A stretch of DNA of 64,000 nt from a virus. Under the pieces are notes generated by a model. It ran no database searches and was not told where the DNA came from. It saw nothing but the letters and a program-made list of their open reading frames with translations. Below are positions 1 through 8,928 of this stretch, in pieces. Numbering within the stretch: the stretch's first letter is position 1; each line of letters begins with the position of its first letter. A program made the translations under genes and the position numbers. The stretch covers positions 1 through 64,000 of the IMG/VR virus record IMGVR_UViG_3300012012_001194. One strand, 5' to 3'.

Positions 1-34
1 TGGAGCTGGAGCTGGAGCTGGAGCTGGAGCTGCT
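1..34. repeat. Hexanucleotide tandem repeat coding poly-serine
   Basis: Plus strand shows about five copies of GGAGCT. On the minus strand in the frame of the partial gene they read as alternating AGC and TCC codons, all serine. The array is cut by the window edge so its full length is unknown. Such a repeat can change length by slippage and so alter linker length. Confidence 0.9.
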
Positions 35-1630
35 AATAGGGATAGGTATTAATGTTGACCAGTAATCCGCTGCGTAAAATATATTAAGCCTGTACTGGAC
101 GTTGGTTCCTGAGGTCTGGTTTATATCTTTTTGGAAATCAATGGTATACCAAGTCCCACCTGCAAGCCCAGATATAGGAGGGCTCTTAGCAGCTAGTATC
201 CAGCTTAGCCCTGCCCAGCGATATACCTCTAGGCGCTTTGATGATAAATTAAATACACCAATTATGTATGCTTTAATGTATTTATTACACGATTCTGAGT
301 ACACAGTGCAGTAGTCTAGTATTACTCCAGCAGTTCCAGTAGTTGTTGCGGAGGAGAACGCAAACGATACGGACACTCTATTACCCATTGTAGATACTAG
401 CGGATAATCTCTTTGGTAAACATGGCTGTCATTAGATGGGTCGTTCCATACTGCAGCAAACCTAGACCCGGTGTTGTATACCGCCAGACCATTAGAGTCC
501 GGCCCAGCAGGAAACCCTCTATGGAAGGTTGTATCTTTATAAAAGTATGTGCTGTTAATAAATTCAAAGTGGCTTGGGGCTTCTTCACTGCCTACTGGTT
601 TATCTAATTCGTCTAAGTATGGCAATAAAGTTGACTCAAGCACACTACTACTTAGCGATGGGTTGTCGGTAATTTCGTTAGAGGTTTCGGCTATGGCGTC
701 TTGATCTCCTGCGGCATCTGCTATCGCTTGGCACACGTCGGTGTATTCATTTGGAAGCTTTCCATTTTGATCTGGTAAGTAGTCATTCTGAGTGCACACC
801 TCCGCCATCCCAAGTGGTATCTCTACGGCCAGACCGGTAATCTGTGTAGATACTATTCGCTTAGCAGATATCTGGTTACTGATGAATGAAAGGCTTATAT
901 TGCCGGAGCAGTCGGGGTATATGTTGTTTAAATACTCTACGCTTATCTTTTTGCAGGACTCGCTTTCAGGCCTACCTTGACACTTGCCGATATACTTCTC
1001 AAATAAGTTAGCTGAGGAATTTTGATTATTTAGCCGAAAGACTATAGCGTTTACTTCTCCAATACCTTGCACATTTCTAGTATCATAACTGATATCTAAG
1101 TCTCCAACTGCTCTTAGTAATACGTCTTTAGTTAAAGCTAAGCTAGCGTCATTTATCGATATAGAACGAACGCTTTCAGACTTATAAGATAGCGCGGCCC
1201 TAGGTGCTAGCAGTGCTTGGCTGACCTTACTAAATCTAGCCGATATGCGGCGCTCCGTTCCTTCGCCAAATACAACCCAACCATAAACCCCGTTAGCAAC
1301 AGGCCTGACTTCATACGGCACTCCAGAGAGCACTGGCTTGGGTAATGACACTACAGCTAATGGAGTAAATTGTGATACTGGGTCCGCTTCGTCAGTAGAG
1401 AGGGTGTAGTTATTGCAGCCTGATATTGTTATCGTAACTATTTTGCTTGTGCAATTAATGCTGCTTACAGCTGCAAACTTAGCCGTTAACTCAGGAAACC
1501 TAAGCCTCATATCTACGATTATATCGTGGGGGAATTCAGTACCGTCGTCAGCCTCGCCAGTAGCTTTGTCATCTAGCGGATAGCGTCTTGTTGAGTTCGC
1601 ATTCAGCCAGTTATTGTTTGTTACAGCCAT
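1..1630 (-). CDS. Tail-fibre or receptor-binding-like virion protein, C-terminus beyond window
   Basis: The reading frame opens with ATG at 1630 and stays open to the left window edge (more than 540 codons), so the gene is partial. The N-terminus carries WLNANSTRRYPL, almost the same as WLNSNSQRSYPL near the start of the protein at 2982-3926, so the two share an N-terminal, probably attachment, module. The last visible 150 residues look like a lectin/LamG-type beta sandwich (pattern GGTWYTIDFQKD followed by VQYRLNIFYA). The final visible codons are a pure poly-serine run. The ATG lies next to the stop of the upstream gene at 1630, typical of this operon. Placement at the end of the tail cluster supports a peripheral fibre or adhesin; the exact role is inferred. 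Confidence 0.75.
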   Translation of the reverse strand, partial: MAVTNNNWLNANSTRRYPLDDKATGEADDGTEFPHDIIVDMRLRFPELTAKFAAVSSINCTSKIVTITISGCNNYTLSTDEADPVSQFTPLAVVSLPKPVLSGVPYEVRPVANGVYGWVVFGEGTERRISARFSKVSQALLAPRAALSYKSESVRSISINDASLALTKDVLLRAVGDLDISYDTRNVQGIGEVNAIVFRLNNQNSSANLFEKYIGKCQGRPESESCKKISVEYLNNIYPDCSGNISLSFISNQISAKRIVSTQITGLAVEIPLGMAEVCTQNDYLPDQNGKLPNEYTDVCQAIADAAGDQDAIAETSNEITDNPSLSSSVLESTLLPYLDELDKPVGSEEAPSHFEFINSTYFYKDTTFHRGFPAGPDSNGLAVYNTGSRFAAVWNDPSNDSHVYQRDYPLVSTMGNRVSVSFAFSSATTTGTAGVILDYCTVYSESCNKYIKAYIIGVFNLSSKRLEVYRWAGLSWILAAKSPPISGLAGGTWYTIDFQKDINQTSGTNVQYRLNIFYAADYWSTLIPIPISSSSSSSSSSS

Positions 1631-2970
1631 TATAGTTTAAGCCCCAGTGAGTAAGGCTCCCCTGTAGATACTATTTCGTCATTACCGTCCAATACGGCCT
1701 GCGCATTTATTAAGATTAAATCGCCGTCAGCGGGGTCTATTACCGTAGCGGTAAACCTAACCTTAGCTGACTTACCAGGTTTTAAACTATCCCACCTAAA
1801 TATATAGTTAGGCCATTCTCCTTCTGGGATAACCTCTGTAGGACTGGATGCATCTGTTGGGTACCATACGACAGATTCTATGTCGCCCAGGTTTTCTCCA
1901 GAGCTAAGATCTACCTCTAACCTGATAGGGCCTATGGTAACTTGAGACACATTACAAAAAGAAGCTAGTATAGAAGTTTTAGCCCCCTCAAGAGGTAACG
2001 CAAATATTCTAATAGCGTTATTTTCTCTACAGGTCCTAGCAGCTGACCATCTTTCTTGATTTGCATAATGCTGCCCCCTAACTGTCATAGACCTGTTGCC
2101 AATGGCTTTAAACTTTGTATGCAGCCTTCTTATGCCTTCATATGTCTTAACGAAGTCATTACACTCACAGCACGGGCTGCAGTTGTTGTTAAAATCAATT
2201 TGGCCAGTCGTTGTTGCTGTATAATCGGTAGCGTCCCCTGTTCCTTCTAGTCCAGTCCAGTAACACTCTTTTGTAGCGATTGATATATTACCATAAGAGT
2301 CGGGCTTTATCCCGTTAACGGTTTTAATGCCCCCTTGAATACAATCTTCTGGGCACTCAGGAAAGAGTCCGGTGCCAGTACCGGGCGTGGCTGCTATTTG
2401 AACTCTGTTTACCTTTCTTTTGCCCTCTACGCTAGTAGCCCCTAATAAGCTGAATACTAAGTTATTACCTCCGACTAAGTTAATGTCTCCTGCTATCTCT
2501 ACTGCTCCGAGTTTTATTTTATTTACCTTTATAACGTCTCTAAGATAAGTCCGCTCGTCTAGCACGGCGCTGATAGGAACAAACGAACTGCTCCCTTCTG
2601 ACGATGAACTTGATGAGCTTGTAGCTTCAATTACTGTATCCGAGTATTGCACGACAGTTAGTACAGCGCTGTTATTACGCCATACATAAACTAACCGATG
2701 GCTGCCCCAGGTTGAGATGTCGCTGTCGATTGCATTTAGCGTAGAGAATACTAGAACGTTTCCGTTGTCTCTTATCTCCACTAATGAGTTTGCTGGGTTA
2801 TTAGCGTTAAATCCGGAAACTAAAGAAACTCTTAATGGTAGAGCAAACTCACCTTCATAGCAAAGGTGCAAGTCTTCAAACAGCCCTTTTATGTCTGGGG
2901 ATGGTTTAACAAATGGAAAGTCTGTCCCATTTGGAAAGAAGCCAGAGCCGTAGTTTGATGCTACCGACAT
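1630..2970 (-). CDS. Tail-fibre-like virion protein with poly-Ser linker and CCxC module
   Basis: A 446-residue protein without a known enzyme motif. It has a beta-rich N-terminal part, a linker with seven consecutive serines plus a second short serine run (about residues 118-130), then a module with VNGIKPDSYGNISI, a pattern common in phage tail fibres, followed by a cysteine cluster CSPCCEC. The same NG..P...G(D/N)(L/I)S plus CS.PCC.C layout occurs in the next gene upstream (2982-3926), so the two are paralogous over this module. The C-terminal 130 residues are predicted beta-rich. It lies 11 bases after the upstream gene in the tail-fibre end of the operon. A structural, host-contacting role is inferred. 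Confidence 0.65.
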   Translation of the reverse strand: MSVASNYGSGFFPNGTDFPFVKPSPDIKGLFEDLHLCYEGEFALPLRVSLVSGFNANNPANSLVEIRDNGNVLVFSTLNAIDSDISTWGSHRLVYVWRNNSAVLTVVQYSDTVIEATSSSSSSSEGSSSFVPISAVLDERTYLRDVIKVNKIKLGAVEIAGDINLVGGNNLVFSLLGATSVEGKRKVNRVQIAATPGTGTGLFPECPEDCIQGGIKTVNGIKPDSYGNISIATKECYWTGLEGTGDATDYTATTTGQIDFNNNCSPCCECNDFVKTYEGIRRLHTKFKAIGNRSMTVRGQHYANQERWSAARTCRENNAIRIFALPLEGAKTSILASFCNVSQVTIGPIRLEVDLSSGENLGDIESVVWYPTDASSPTEVIPEGEWPNYIFRWDSLKPGKSAKVRFTATVIDPADGDLILINAQAVLDGNDEIVSTGEPYSLGLKL

Positions 2971-2981
2971 TACTTCTCCCT

Positions 2982-3926
2982 TTATAAGCAGCTTCCACTA
3001 TCGCCAATACGGCTGCCTAACACGGTTAAATTCATACGATTAACCGAGCCCTCTAATCTGTTTAAGAAGTTAGTAAGGCTAGTGGCTGACTCTCCAAACC
3101 TAACTAGATCAGTAGTCACTGCTTCGAGCTCAGTACACCCGCAACACGGCTTTGAGCAGGTATCGGTAAGTTGTAGCCCATTAGCGACCGCTGTGATGCT
3201 AAGGCAAGAGTCTCCAACAAAGGATAAGTCTCCCCCCTCGGTTGGTTCCGTTCCGTTGATGGTTCGAATACAACTTGGAATGTCGTCATCGTCTTCGCAG
3301 TTACAATCCACAGTCAGCCCTTCACCTTTTATTGCATTAAAAGTTATGCTGGTGACTCCGTCTACTGTAGAAGACTCTAGCAGCATGTTGCTTCCAGCTA
3401 CAAAAGCTATATCGCCTTGTAGCCGTTTTGTAGTTGTGGATCCATTGACTAAAGTGATACTACTAACTCCACGAAGCATAAGTCTTATAGCATCAGAGTC
3501 TACGTTGGCGGCGTTGTAGGTGAAGTCATATGCTCCGGCTGGCAGACTACTAAGCTCATCTAGTTTTCCTAGTACAACTTTTCCAGCGCAGTCTAGAAAA
3601 TCTCCTTCGCCTATTAGAGAGTAAGTCTTATATTCTGAGTGTGATGAGAAGGCTATAGTGGTTGATGCTACAGTTATTCCTGAAACGTTATCCCAATACC
3701 CCAGCACAATGTTCAGCCCAGTAGAGAACACGGAAAGCGACCTTATATAAAACCGCTCAGGGAAGGCTACTAAACCAGTATGTATTGGAAAGTACAGCCC
3801 TAGAATAAGACTGTCAGGCATGGTAAAGGTCCCAGTCGTATCAACCTTGGAAGCGGTTTCTACAAGGGGGTAGCTTCTCTGACTGTTAGAATTGAGCCAC
3901 TCTAGGTTCCAAATGCCTACGACCAT
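2982..3926 (-). CDS. Tail-fibre-like virion protein with shared N-terminal and Cys modules
   Basis: A 314-residue protein starting WNLEWLNSNSQRSYPL, the N-terminal motif also found in the partial gene at 1-1630. After a beta-rich central part come an acidic cysteine patch (DCNCEDDDD), INGTEPTEGGDLSF and CSKPCCGC, which align by eye with the module in the 1630-2970 protein. It therefore shares one module with each neighbour, as if the fibre genes were assembled by module exchange. The C-terminal 50 residues look helical (LTNFLNRLEGSVNRMNL) and could be a trimerisation segment. Enzymatic residues were not seen. Function as a peripheral tail or baseplate protein is inferred from position. Confidence 0.62.
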   Translation of the reverse strand: MVVGIWNLEWLNSNSQRSYPLVETASKVDTTGTFTMPDSLILGLYFPIHTGLVAFPERFYIRSLSVFSTGLNIVLGYWDNVSGITVASTTIAFSSHSEYKTYSLIGEGDFLDCAGKVVLGKLDELSSLPAGAYDFTYNAANVDSDAIRLMLRGVSSITLVNGSTTTKRLQGDIAFVAGSNMLLESSTVDGVTSITFNAIKGEGLTVDCNCEDDDDIPSCIRTINGTEPTEGGDLSFVGDSCLSITAVANGLQLTDTCSKPCCGCTELEAVTTDLVRFGESATSLTNFLNRLEGSVNRMNLTVLGSRIGDSGSCL

Positions 3927-3953
3927 TAGCTTCGACCTCCATGTCGTAAGTTC

Positions 3954-5765
3954 TTAGTACAGTACAGCAACGGCTTCAATCAAGCCAACCTCGCCAGCGT
4001 AGCCATCAGAGGCTAACCTGTTAATCGAGAAGAAAACTATGTCTTGGCCGCTTATGCCTGTAATTGCAGAGCTGTCGATATCGATGTACTCGTCAGCAGC
4101 CAGCGTCGTGCTGGTGCTTATAGCAAGCCCTGTGTCTGTTGTTGGTAAGCTTTCTGGGGACCCAGAAGTTTTAGAAAGTACTCTGTAGCTAGCTGTGAGC
4201 GACGGAATAGTTCCAGCCGATCTTCCTAAAACTCTAAGCCTTAACTTTAGGCTTGGAGTATCTGGAAACGCGTCTTCATGAGGAAGCAAAACCTTAAGTC
4301 TAATAGAACTAGCTTGTACTGGCGGAAGGGCTAGGTACATTATTTCGTTGTAGTATCTCTCTTTAGCGTCGCTAAGCCTTACTATTTGCGGTTGTATAAT
4401 CCTCTCAGATGGCTCTATATTAGCTCTTATGGTAACGATGCCTTGATGGAGAGTGTCCCCATCATCAAGTCTGCTAAATGTTGAGGTGATGGTTACGCTA
4501 TTATCTGCCGCCTTAAGGCCCTCGATAACTCTGCCCCTTTTAAACTTACCACCTACTACGTTCTTGAAGGCTAAGGAGCCTAACTCTGTGTTGCTGTCAA
4601 TCGCTAGGCCTAGGTCTACCCCTATCTTAAGTGCTCCGGTGTTGGCCGGTTTATTATCATAGCACCCGATAATGCTGATGCCGCTTCCTGGGATTGGGTC
4701 CAAGCTTGTCACTACGGTCTTGTCCACCCCGTAAGACGACTTAACAAACCGAAGTAGTAGCTTCCTAGTTATGTCCCTAGGGCACTCAGCTGGGGATAGT
4801 GATGATCCTGACATGGATGATACCGATAGTGAAGAGCTAGACCCTAAGCTTTGGTAAGCCCACGGTACATCGTTGTAGCAGTCAGACATCCACCATATAC
4901 CGTTTATGTCTATATATACTAGGCCGCTAAGGCCCATAGGTAGCTCAACTCCGTTTCCATCGCCTTCGCTTTTAAATAGAGTCACACTTGAAGACTCTGC
5001 TGGCATGGGAGGGAATACATTATATAGGGCGGTGTGGGTTTTTAAGTTATACCCAAATGTCGCTTTTGTTGGTGCAAGGCCTTGAAATGAACTATCGTCG
5101 GCAGGAAGCCAGCCTTGCATTGTGCTGTCAACATTGATGATGCTATGTCTCCCGTTAACTTCAGGAGTTGGGGAGTCACCGCACGGAGTTAAATAGAGAT
5201 CAAATTCGTAATGTACATGATTAGACGGCCCGTCTCTAAGCTGAGGTTGAACAAATACAATACCATCTCCGTCATAGTGAAGCACAGCTACGTCAGCTAT
5301 TGCAGGGCTTTTTGATAGCTTTCCCTTTACTTTACCTGAAAGAAAGTAACGACCTGGCTCGGCTGCCGAATTATCATCAATGACTGAGGATATATTGATA
5401 GCGCCCCTGCCTACTAATAAGATGTCTGCAATCTCAGCGCCGTGCTTGTACAACACAACCCCTAGCACATCCGATAGTGGAGACGTCTCCAATGTTCTTG
5501 TCTGCTGATTGAATTCAAATCCAGCCAGCGCTCGTTCAAATCTAGACCTAGGTCCGTTCCAGCATACTGCCATGCCTACGGTTAAGTCAGGCTCCACGGC
5601 AGAGTCATATGCAACAAGGGCCTCCTTGTTCTCAATACCGTCAACACGGTCTTTGAGATACTGGGCCTGCCCTTCCAATGCTCGAGTTGGTCGGCTATCA
5701 ACTTTAGCCTCAATAGGCTCGCCGTCACGAACATGCTCAACTTTATTTGTCCAAGATGAAGACAT
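3954..5765 (-). CDS. Large baseplate or tail-fibre virion protein
   Basis: A 603-residue beta-rich protein, not recognised at family level. The first 200 residues include a segment resembling capsid or fibre beta folds (GRYFLSGKVKGKLSKSPAIADVAVLHYDGDGIVF pattern, residues about 138-170). A serine-rich linker (SSSSLSVSSMSGSSLS) separates this from a C-terminal beta domain. The dispersed palindrome described separately is inside the gene and is read here as LETSPLS, a different frame from the other genic copies. It sits 14 bases after the upstream gene. A structural role is inferred from position and composition; what it binds is unknown. Confidence 0.6.
   Translation of the reverse strand: MSSSWTNKVEHVRDGEPIEAKVDSRPTRALEGQAQYLKDRVDGIENKEALVAYDSAVEPDLTVGMAVCWNGPRSRFERALAGFEFNQQTRTLETSPLSDVLGVVLYKHGAEIADILLVGRGAINISSVIDDNSAAEPGRYFLSGKVKGKLSKSPAIADVAVLHYDGDGIVFVQPQLRDGPSNHVHYEFDLYLTPCGDSPTPEVNGRHSIINVDSTMQGWLPADDSSFQGLAPTKATFGYNLKTHTALYNVFPPMPAESSSVTLFKSEGDGNGVELPMGLSGLVYIDINGIWWMSDCYNDVPWAYQSLGSSSSLSVSSMSGSSLSPAECPRDITRKLLLRFVKSSYGVDKTVVTSLDPIPGSGISIIGCYDNKPANTGALKIGVDLGLAIDSNTELGSLAFKNVVGGKFKRGRVIEGLKAADNSVTITSTFSRLDDGDTLHQGIVTIRANIEPSERIIQPQIVRLSDAKERYYNEIMYLALPPVQASSIRLKVLLPHEDAFPDTPSLKLRLRVLGRSAGTIPSLTASYRVLSKTSGSPESLPTTDTGLAISTSTTLAADEYIDIDSSAITGISGQDIVFFSINRLASDGYAGEVGLIEAVAVLY
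5476..5493. repeat. Dispersed palindrome, copy 1
   Basis: AGTGGAGACGTCTCCAAT: the 14-base core TGGAGACGTCTCCA is perfect, the outer positions differ at one base. In the 603-residue tail gene, read in another frame as LETSPLS. Confidence 0.95.
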
Positions 5766-5779
5766 CAGTCATACCTCTG

Positions 5780-6370
5780 TTATTTGAACTGCTCGGTCCA
5801 GCTTACTCCTATCTGGCTTGAAGCCTGCTTTAAAACCTGCTGACCTTCAGGGTAGTACTCCCTAGCAAATATAAGATCTCTAGTCCTATCTTCCAACCTT
5901 GGGGTAGCAACCAGAGCCAGCCCAAACACGGTACTATTAGCTCCAACAGAAAATGGCTTCCCATGTACGCCAGCGCTTCCCGTTGTTTGAGCAAAGAACG
6001 TAAGCTGATTTACCACTACGGACGCCCCTTCATAACCGCTTATAAGAGATGCCTTTGGGCTTGATATCAGCTGCAGTCTTAGGAAGTCTCTATCTGCACT
6101 GGCTGAGAGCGCAGAGTAGTACTCTATGCCATCAGCCCTATCAAATGCAGGGGCAGATACCACATCGCCAGGGGATGCTACGTTCTCAAATTCAATGTAC
6201 ATTGCGCTTATCTTGTACTCTTCCTTGCCTTCACCAAAGAGCTTGCAAGCTATCTCGCCCCAAGTCCACTGGATCTGGTTATGGAATGACGCCCCTGGAA
6301 TCCACAGCCCTGCGCTGTTGATTTCATATGACCTTATAAACCCATTTACTTCCGCTATTTTATTAGCCAT
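5780..6370 (-). CDS. Virion-associated protein, unknown
   Basis: A 196-residue protein that begins MANKIAEVNGFIRSYE. It is soluble, mixed alpha/beta, without signal peptide or membrane segment, and I do not recognise the family. It is preceded by its neighbour at 6378 with only a few bases between, and followed closely by the 603-residue gene, so it is co-transcribed with tail-fibre genes. It may be a small baseplate or fibre-attachment protein. The start ATG at 6370 has a purine-rich GAGGTTACG just upstream on the minus strand. Confidence 0.55.
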   Translation of the reverse strand: MANKIAEVNGFIRSYEINSAGLWIPGASFHNQIQWTWGEIACKLFGEGKEEYKISAMYIEFENVASPGDVVSAPAFDRADGIEYYSALSASADRDFLRLQLISSPKASLISGYEGASVVVNQLTFFAQTTGSAGVHGKPFSVGANSTVFGLALVATPRLEDRTRDLIFAREYYPEGQQVLKQASSQIGVSWTEQFK

Positions 6371-6377
6371 CGTAACC

Positions 6378-7856
6378 TCATGAACACTGGCTGCTTATCG
6401 ATTTAATCGTAACGGCTGAATTTAACAGAACTAAGGAGATATACTCCTCAACCGTCTCGGCTCCCGTGTACCCATCGGCACTCGATGATTGTACATTAAA
6501 AGCACTATCTATAGCGAGTGGAGCTTCAAAAATGAAGAACACCCCATTACCTAGTGCCACTAAGTCCGGCACTATGTCTAACCTAGGTATCTTCTTTGAC
6601 ACTTCCTCTGCCCTTACAGTTACTAAGGTTATTCCACCCGGTATAACCTCGTCAATTAAGAATTGTAAGGGATTGATGCTGGTAGGCAAGCTCTCAGCCT
6701 CGGGCTCCCCTACTTTAACAGGCCTTAAATCCAGCCCTTGGGCTATGGTCTTCCCCTGCGCTATTCCGTTTCTATGAACGACGTCCCAGAAGTGTTCCAC
6801 ATCAAAAGGGTGGCCCCCCACTTCAAAGCTCAGCTCGGTAATGTCGTCTCTAGTGGTTATATTAGTAGGGACTGTGCTATTTGTAAATGTAAGGTCATGC
6901 GCAAACTGATTGCTTATAAACCCGCTTCCAAGGGTAATAGCGTTGATGCCGGAAATATCTGATCCGCTTCTAAGCTCTTGAATCCTTAGCCCAGTGGATA
7001 AGCTTGTACCGGCTATTACTTCGTCGCCTACTGATACCGAAGCAGATGATTTTGGAGACAAGAAGTATACATTCTTATCTGTAATCAAGACCTTGCGGCC
7101 GACGTTATGGATCCGCTCAACAACCTCGCTAGTTTTGGCCACGGGAGCCTGCAAAGAGTGCCCTAATATATTGGCCAGCCGGCCGGAAGACATTCCAAGG
7201 ATTAAACAATCATAGATATTATTAATGAGCTGCTTATAGTCTTCGCCTGAGTTGCCATCAACGCCTATTGGAAGGCCGTAAATTTGCTGAATAGACTTTA
7301 AATCAAATTTAGCATTATGTAGCCATAACGCCAGCTCCGTATCGGAGTTACCATCAGCGTCTATAACATCTTTAATGGCAAATCGGCCGTCTGAGAAAGG
7401 GTTAGCCTTAAAGACAATTCTATTGGCCACCGAATCTATAGTGAAATCAAGCCCTTCATATAGGCTAGCCGATGGGCCGCTTGTTCTGTTGTATATTTGA
7501 CTGACACCGGACAAGTTGTCTGTAAGCGTCCATGAGGCTCCCGACGTCTGCCCATACACCAGTCCCTGCCCACCGTATGCGCCGCCGCCACCAAACACGC
7601 CCTCTACACTTATACCTTTGCTCTTCAAGATAGGAAAATAGCTCCAAGTCTTTACTTTAAAAGGGCTTATAGAGAATCTGCTTTTGCTCTTTTCTGCTTC
7701 TCGCCAAGTCGAAAATGAAGCCTGCCAAAGCGTATTTCTAGCGTCAACCAAGTCTTCAACTTGGTCTTTGCCTTCGTAAACTTCAATCCAGTAACTACCT
7801 GCTAGTGCCCTTACGTCTTCGGCCTTATCCAGGTAGGTCTTAGGGTACTTAAACAT
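6378..7856 (-). CDS. Baseplate-periphery or tail protein, unknown
   Basis: A 492-residue protein. The N-terminal 90 residues are aromatic and charged, followed by a glycine-rich stretch (GVFGGGGAYGGQG, about residues 87-99) and then alternating beta-rich segments. No catalytic motif was seen. The ATG at 7856 has a strong ribosome site (GAGGGAGG, six bases upstream). Upstream lies the 150-base space that follows the subtilase stop codon. Length and place suggest a structural component linking baseplate and fibres; this is inference only. Confidence 0.58.
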   Translation of the reverse strand: MFKYPKTYLDKAEDVRALAGSYWIEVYEGKDQVEDLVDARNTLWQASFSTWREAEKSKSRFSISPFKVKTWSYFPILKSKGISVEGVFGGGGAYGGQGLVYGQTSGASWTLTDNLSGVSQIYNRTSGPSASLYEGLDFTIDSVANRIVFKANPFSDGRFAIKDVIDADGNSDTELALWLHNAKFDLKSIQQIYGLPIGVDGNSGEDYKQLINNIYDCLILGMSSGRLANILGHSLQAPVAKTSEVVERIHNVGRKVLITDKNVYFLSPKSSASVSVGDEVIAGTSLSTGLRIQELRSGSDISGINAITLGSGFISNQFAHDLTFTNSTVPTNITTRDDITELSFEVGGHPFDVEHFWDVVHRNGIAQGKTIAQGLDLRPVKVGEPEAESLPTSINPLQFLIDEVIPGGITLVTVRAEEVSKKIPRLDIVPDLVALGNGVFFIFEAPLAIDSAFNVQSSSADGYTGAETVEEYISLVLLNSAVTIKSISSQCS

Positions 7857-7871
7857 GCGCCTCCCTCATGA

Positions 7872-8006
7872 TTAGGGATTTGCATTATCACATATTTTAC
7901 GAACGAATGAAACCAGCTTTTCCAAGCCATCTTTAGTAAAGTCCTTAGCTGATAGGGTAAAACTGTCAGGCGCCTCTATTTGTTTGCCGCTTGACCGGCT
8001 GCTCAG
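7872..8006 (-). other. Open in-frame extension after the subtilase TAG stop
   Basis: Immediately after the TAG stop of the subtilase gene, the same frame stays open for 44 codons up to TAA at 7872-7874. The encoded residues look protein-like (KDFTKDGLEKLVSFVRKICD) and contain no in-frame start codon except one late TTG. This is either a C-terminal domain reached by stop-codon readthrough or the remains of a longer gene cut by a nonsense mutation. Other genes here also end in TAG (for example at 9693, 28808, 33743), so a general recoding of TAG is not supported. Confidence 0.4.
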
Positions 8007-8927
8007 CTACTTGGCTTCTCTAACTGCGCTTTTTGGTTCAATTAGGCCCCACCCGTAAGTTGAGTCATATCCTGGGGAGCCTGCATCTAGAGCTGTTTTA
8101 AAGAAAGTTGTGGAGATTTCTTTAAGCAACTGCTTGTATTTAACGTTTTCTGCTTTAAGCGCTGACAGTACTAGTGCAAGCACGCCAGCTACGAAGGGGG
8201 TAGCCATTGAAGTTCCAGACAACTTAGCGTAACCAGTAGGCGGCCAGCACGAAGACACATCAACGCCAGGCGCTGCGATGTCTACCTTTCCTCGGCTAGA
8301 GAACATGGCGGCTAGGTTCTTTTTATTTACAGCGGCTACTGAGATACACTCTTTCATATTAGCCGGGTAGCCTGTAGTTCCTTGGCTTGGGCCTTCGTTG
8401 CCTGCGGCTGCCACTATAAAGCAGCCCTTAGAGTAGGCAAACTTTATTGCTTCTTTTATGCGCTTATCTAAAGATGAGGAGCCTAGGCTCATAGATATGA
8501 TGTCAGCACCTTCTGACACAGCCCACCGGATACCCTTTGCTATCCAATCAGCTGACCCTGATCCCGAGTCGTCTAATACTTTACCAATAAGTAGCTTAGC
8601 GTCAGGAGCTACGCCTATGATTCCGCTTTTATTCTTGTTTGCGGCTATGACTCCGGCACAGTGAGTTCCGTGGCCGTTAGTGTCGTAAGGCCCTGAGTTA
8701 GACTTACTGAAGTCTTGCGTAGCTATAATCTGACCAGCTAAGTCAGGGTGCTTGTCTGCTACGCCTGTATCGAGCACTGCGACCTTGATGCCCTTTCCTG
8801 AGGAGTCTGTCCAGATGTCGGGAATACTGTTAGCCCTTAGGCCCCAATCTATTGTCTCGGAGCAGGTCATAGACAGGCTTTCCACCGTGAATGGCGGAAT
8901 CTTGAATGGAAGCTTCTTAGTAGCCAT
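8007..8927 (-). CDS. Subtilisin-like serine protease (peptidase S8 family)
   Basis: A 306-residue protein with the complete subtilase catalytic set: Asp53 in VAVLDTGV, His86 in NGHGTHCAG, the oxyanion Asn177 in AAAGNEGP and Ser240 in SGTSMATP. It has no signal peptide and only about 45 residues before the catalytic domain, so a normal secreted pro-protease layout is absent. In a phage tail operon it could process virion proteins during assembly or cleave a host surface target during infection. The gene ends with TAG but the frame continues open for 44 codons (see the entry at 7872-8006). It follows a cluster of small membrane proteins with one base between. Fold assignment is secure; biological target unknown. 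Confidence 0.93.
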   Translation of the reverse strand: MATKKLPFKIPPFTVESLSMTCSETIDWGLRANSIPDIWTDSSGKGIKVAVLDTGVADKHPDLAGQIIATQDFSKSNSGPYDTNGHGTHCAGVIAANKNKSGIIGVAPDAKLLIGKVLDDSGSGSADWIAKGIRWAVSEGADIISMSLGSSSLDKRIKEAIKFAYSKGCFIVAAAGNEGPSQGTTGYPANMKECISVAAVNKKNLAAMFSSRGKVDIAAPGVDVSSCWPPTGYAKLSGTSMATPFVAGVLALVLSALKAENVKYKQLLKEISTTFFKTALDAGSPGYDSTYGWGLIEPKSAVREAK

Positions 8928-8928
8928 A

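Noticed and set aside
7872-8927. General recoding of TAG as a sense codon, as in some large phages
   Set aside because: Several genes (ends at 9693, 28808, 33743, 55729) stop at TAG directly before the next start, so TAG works as stop here.
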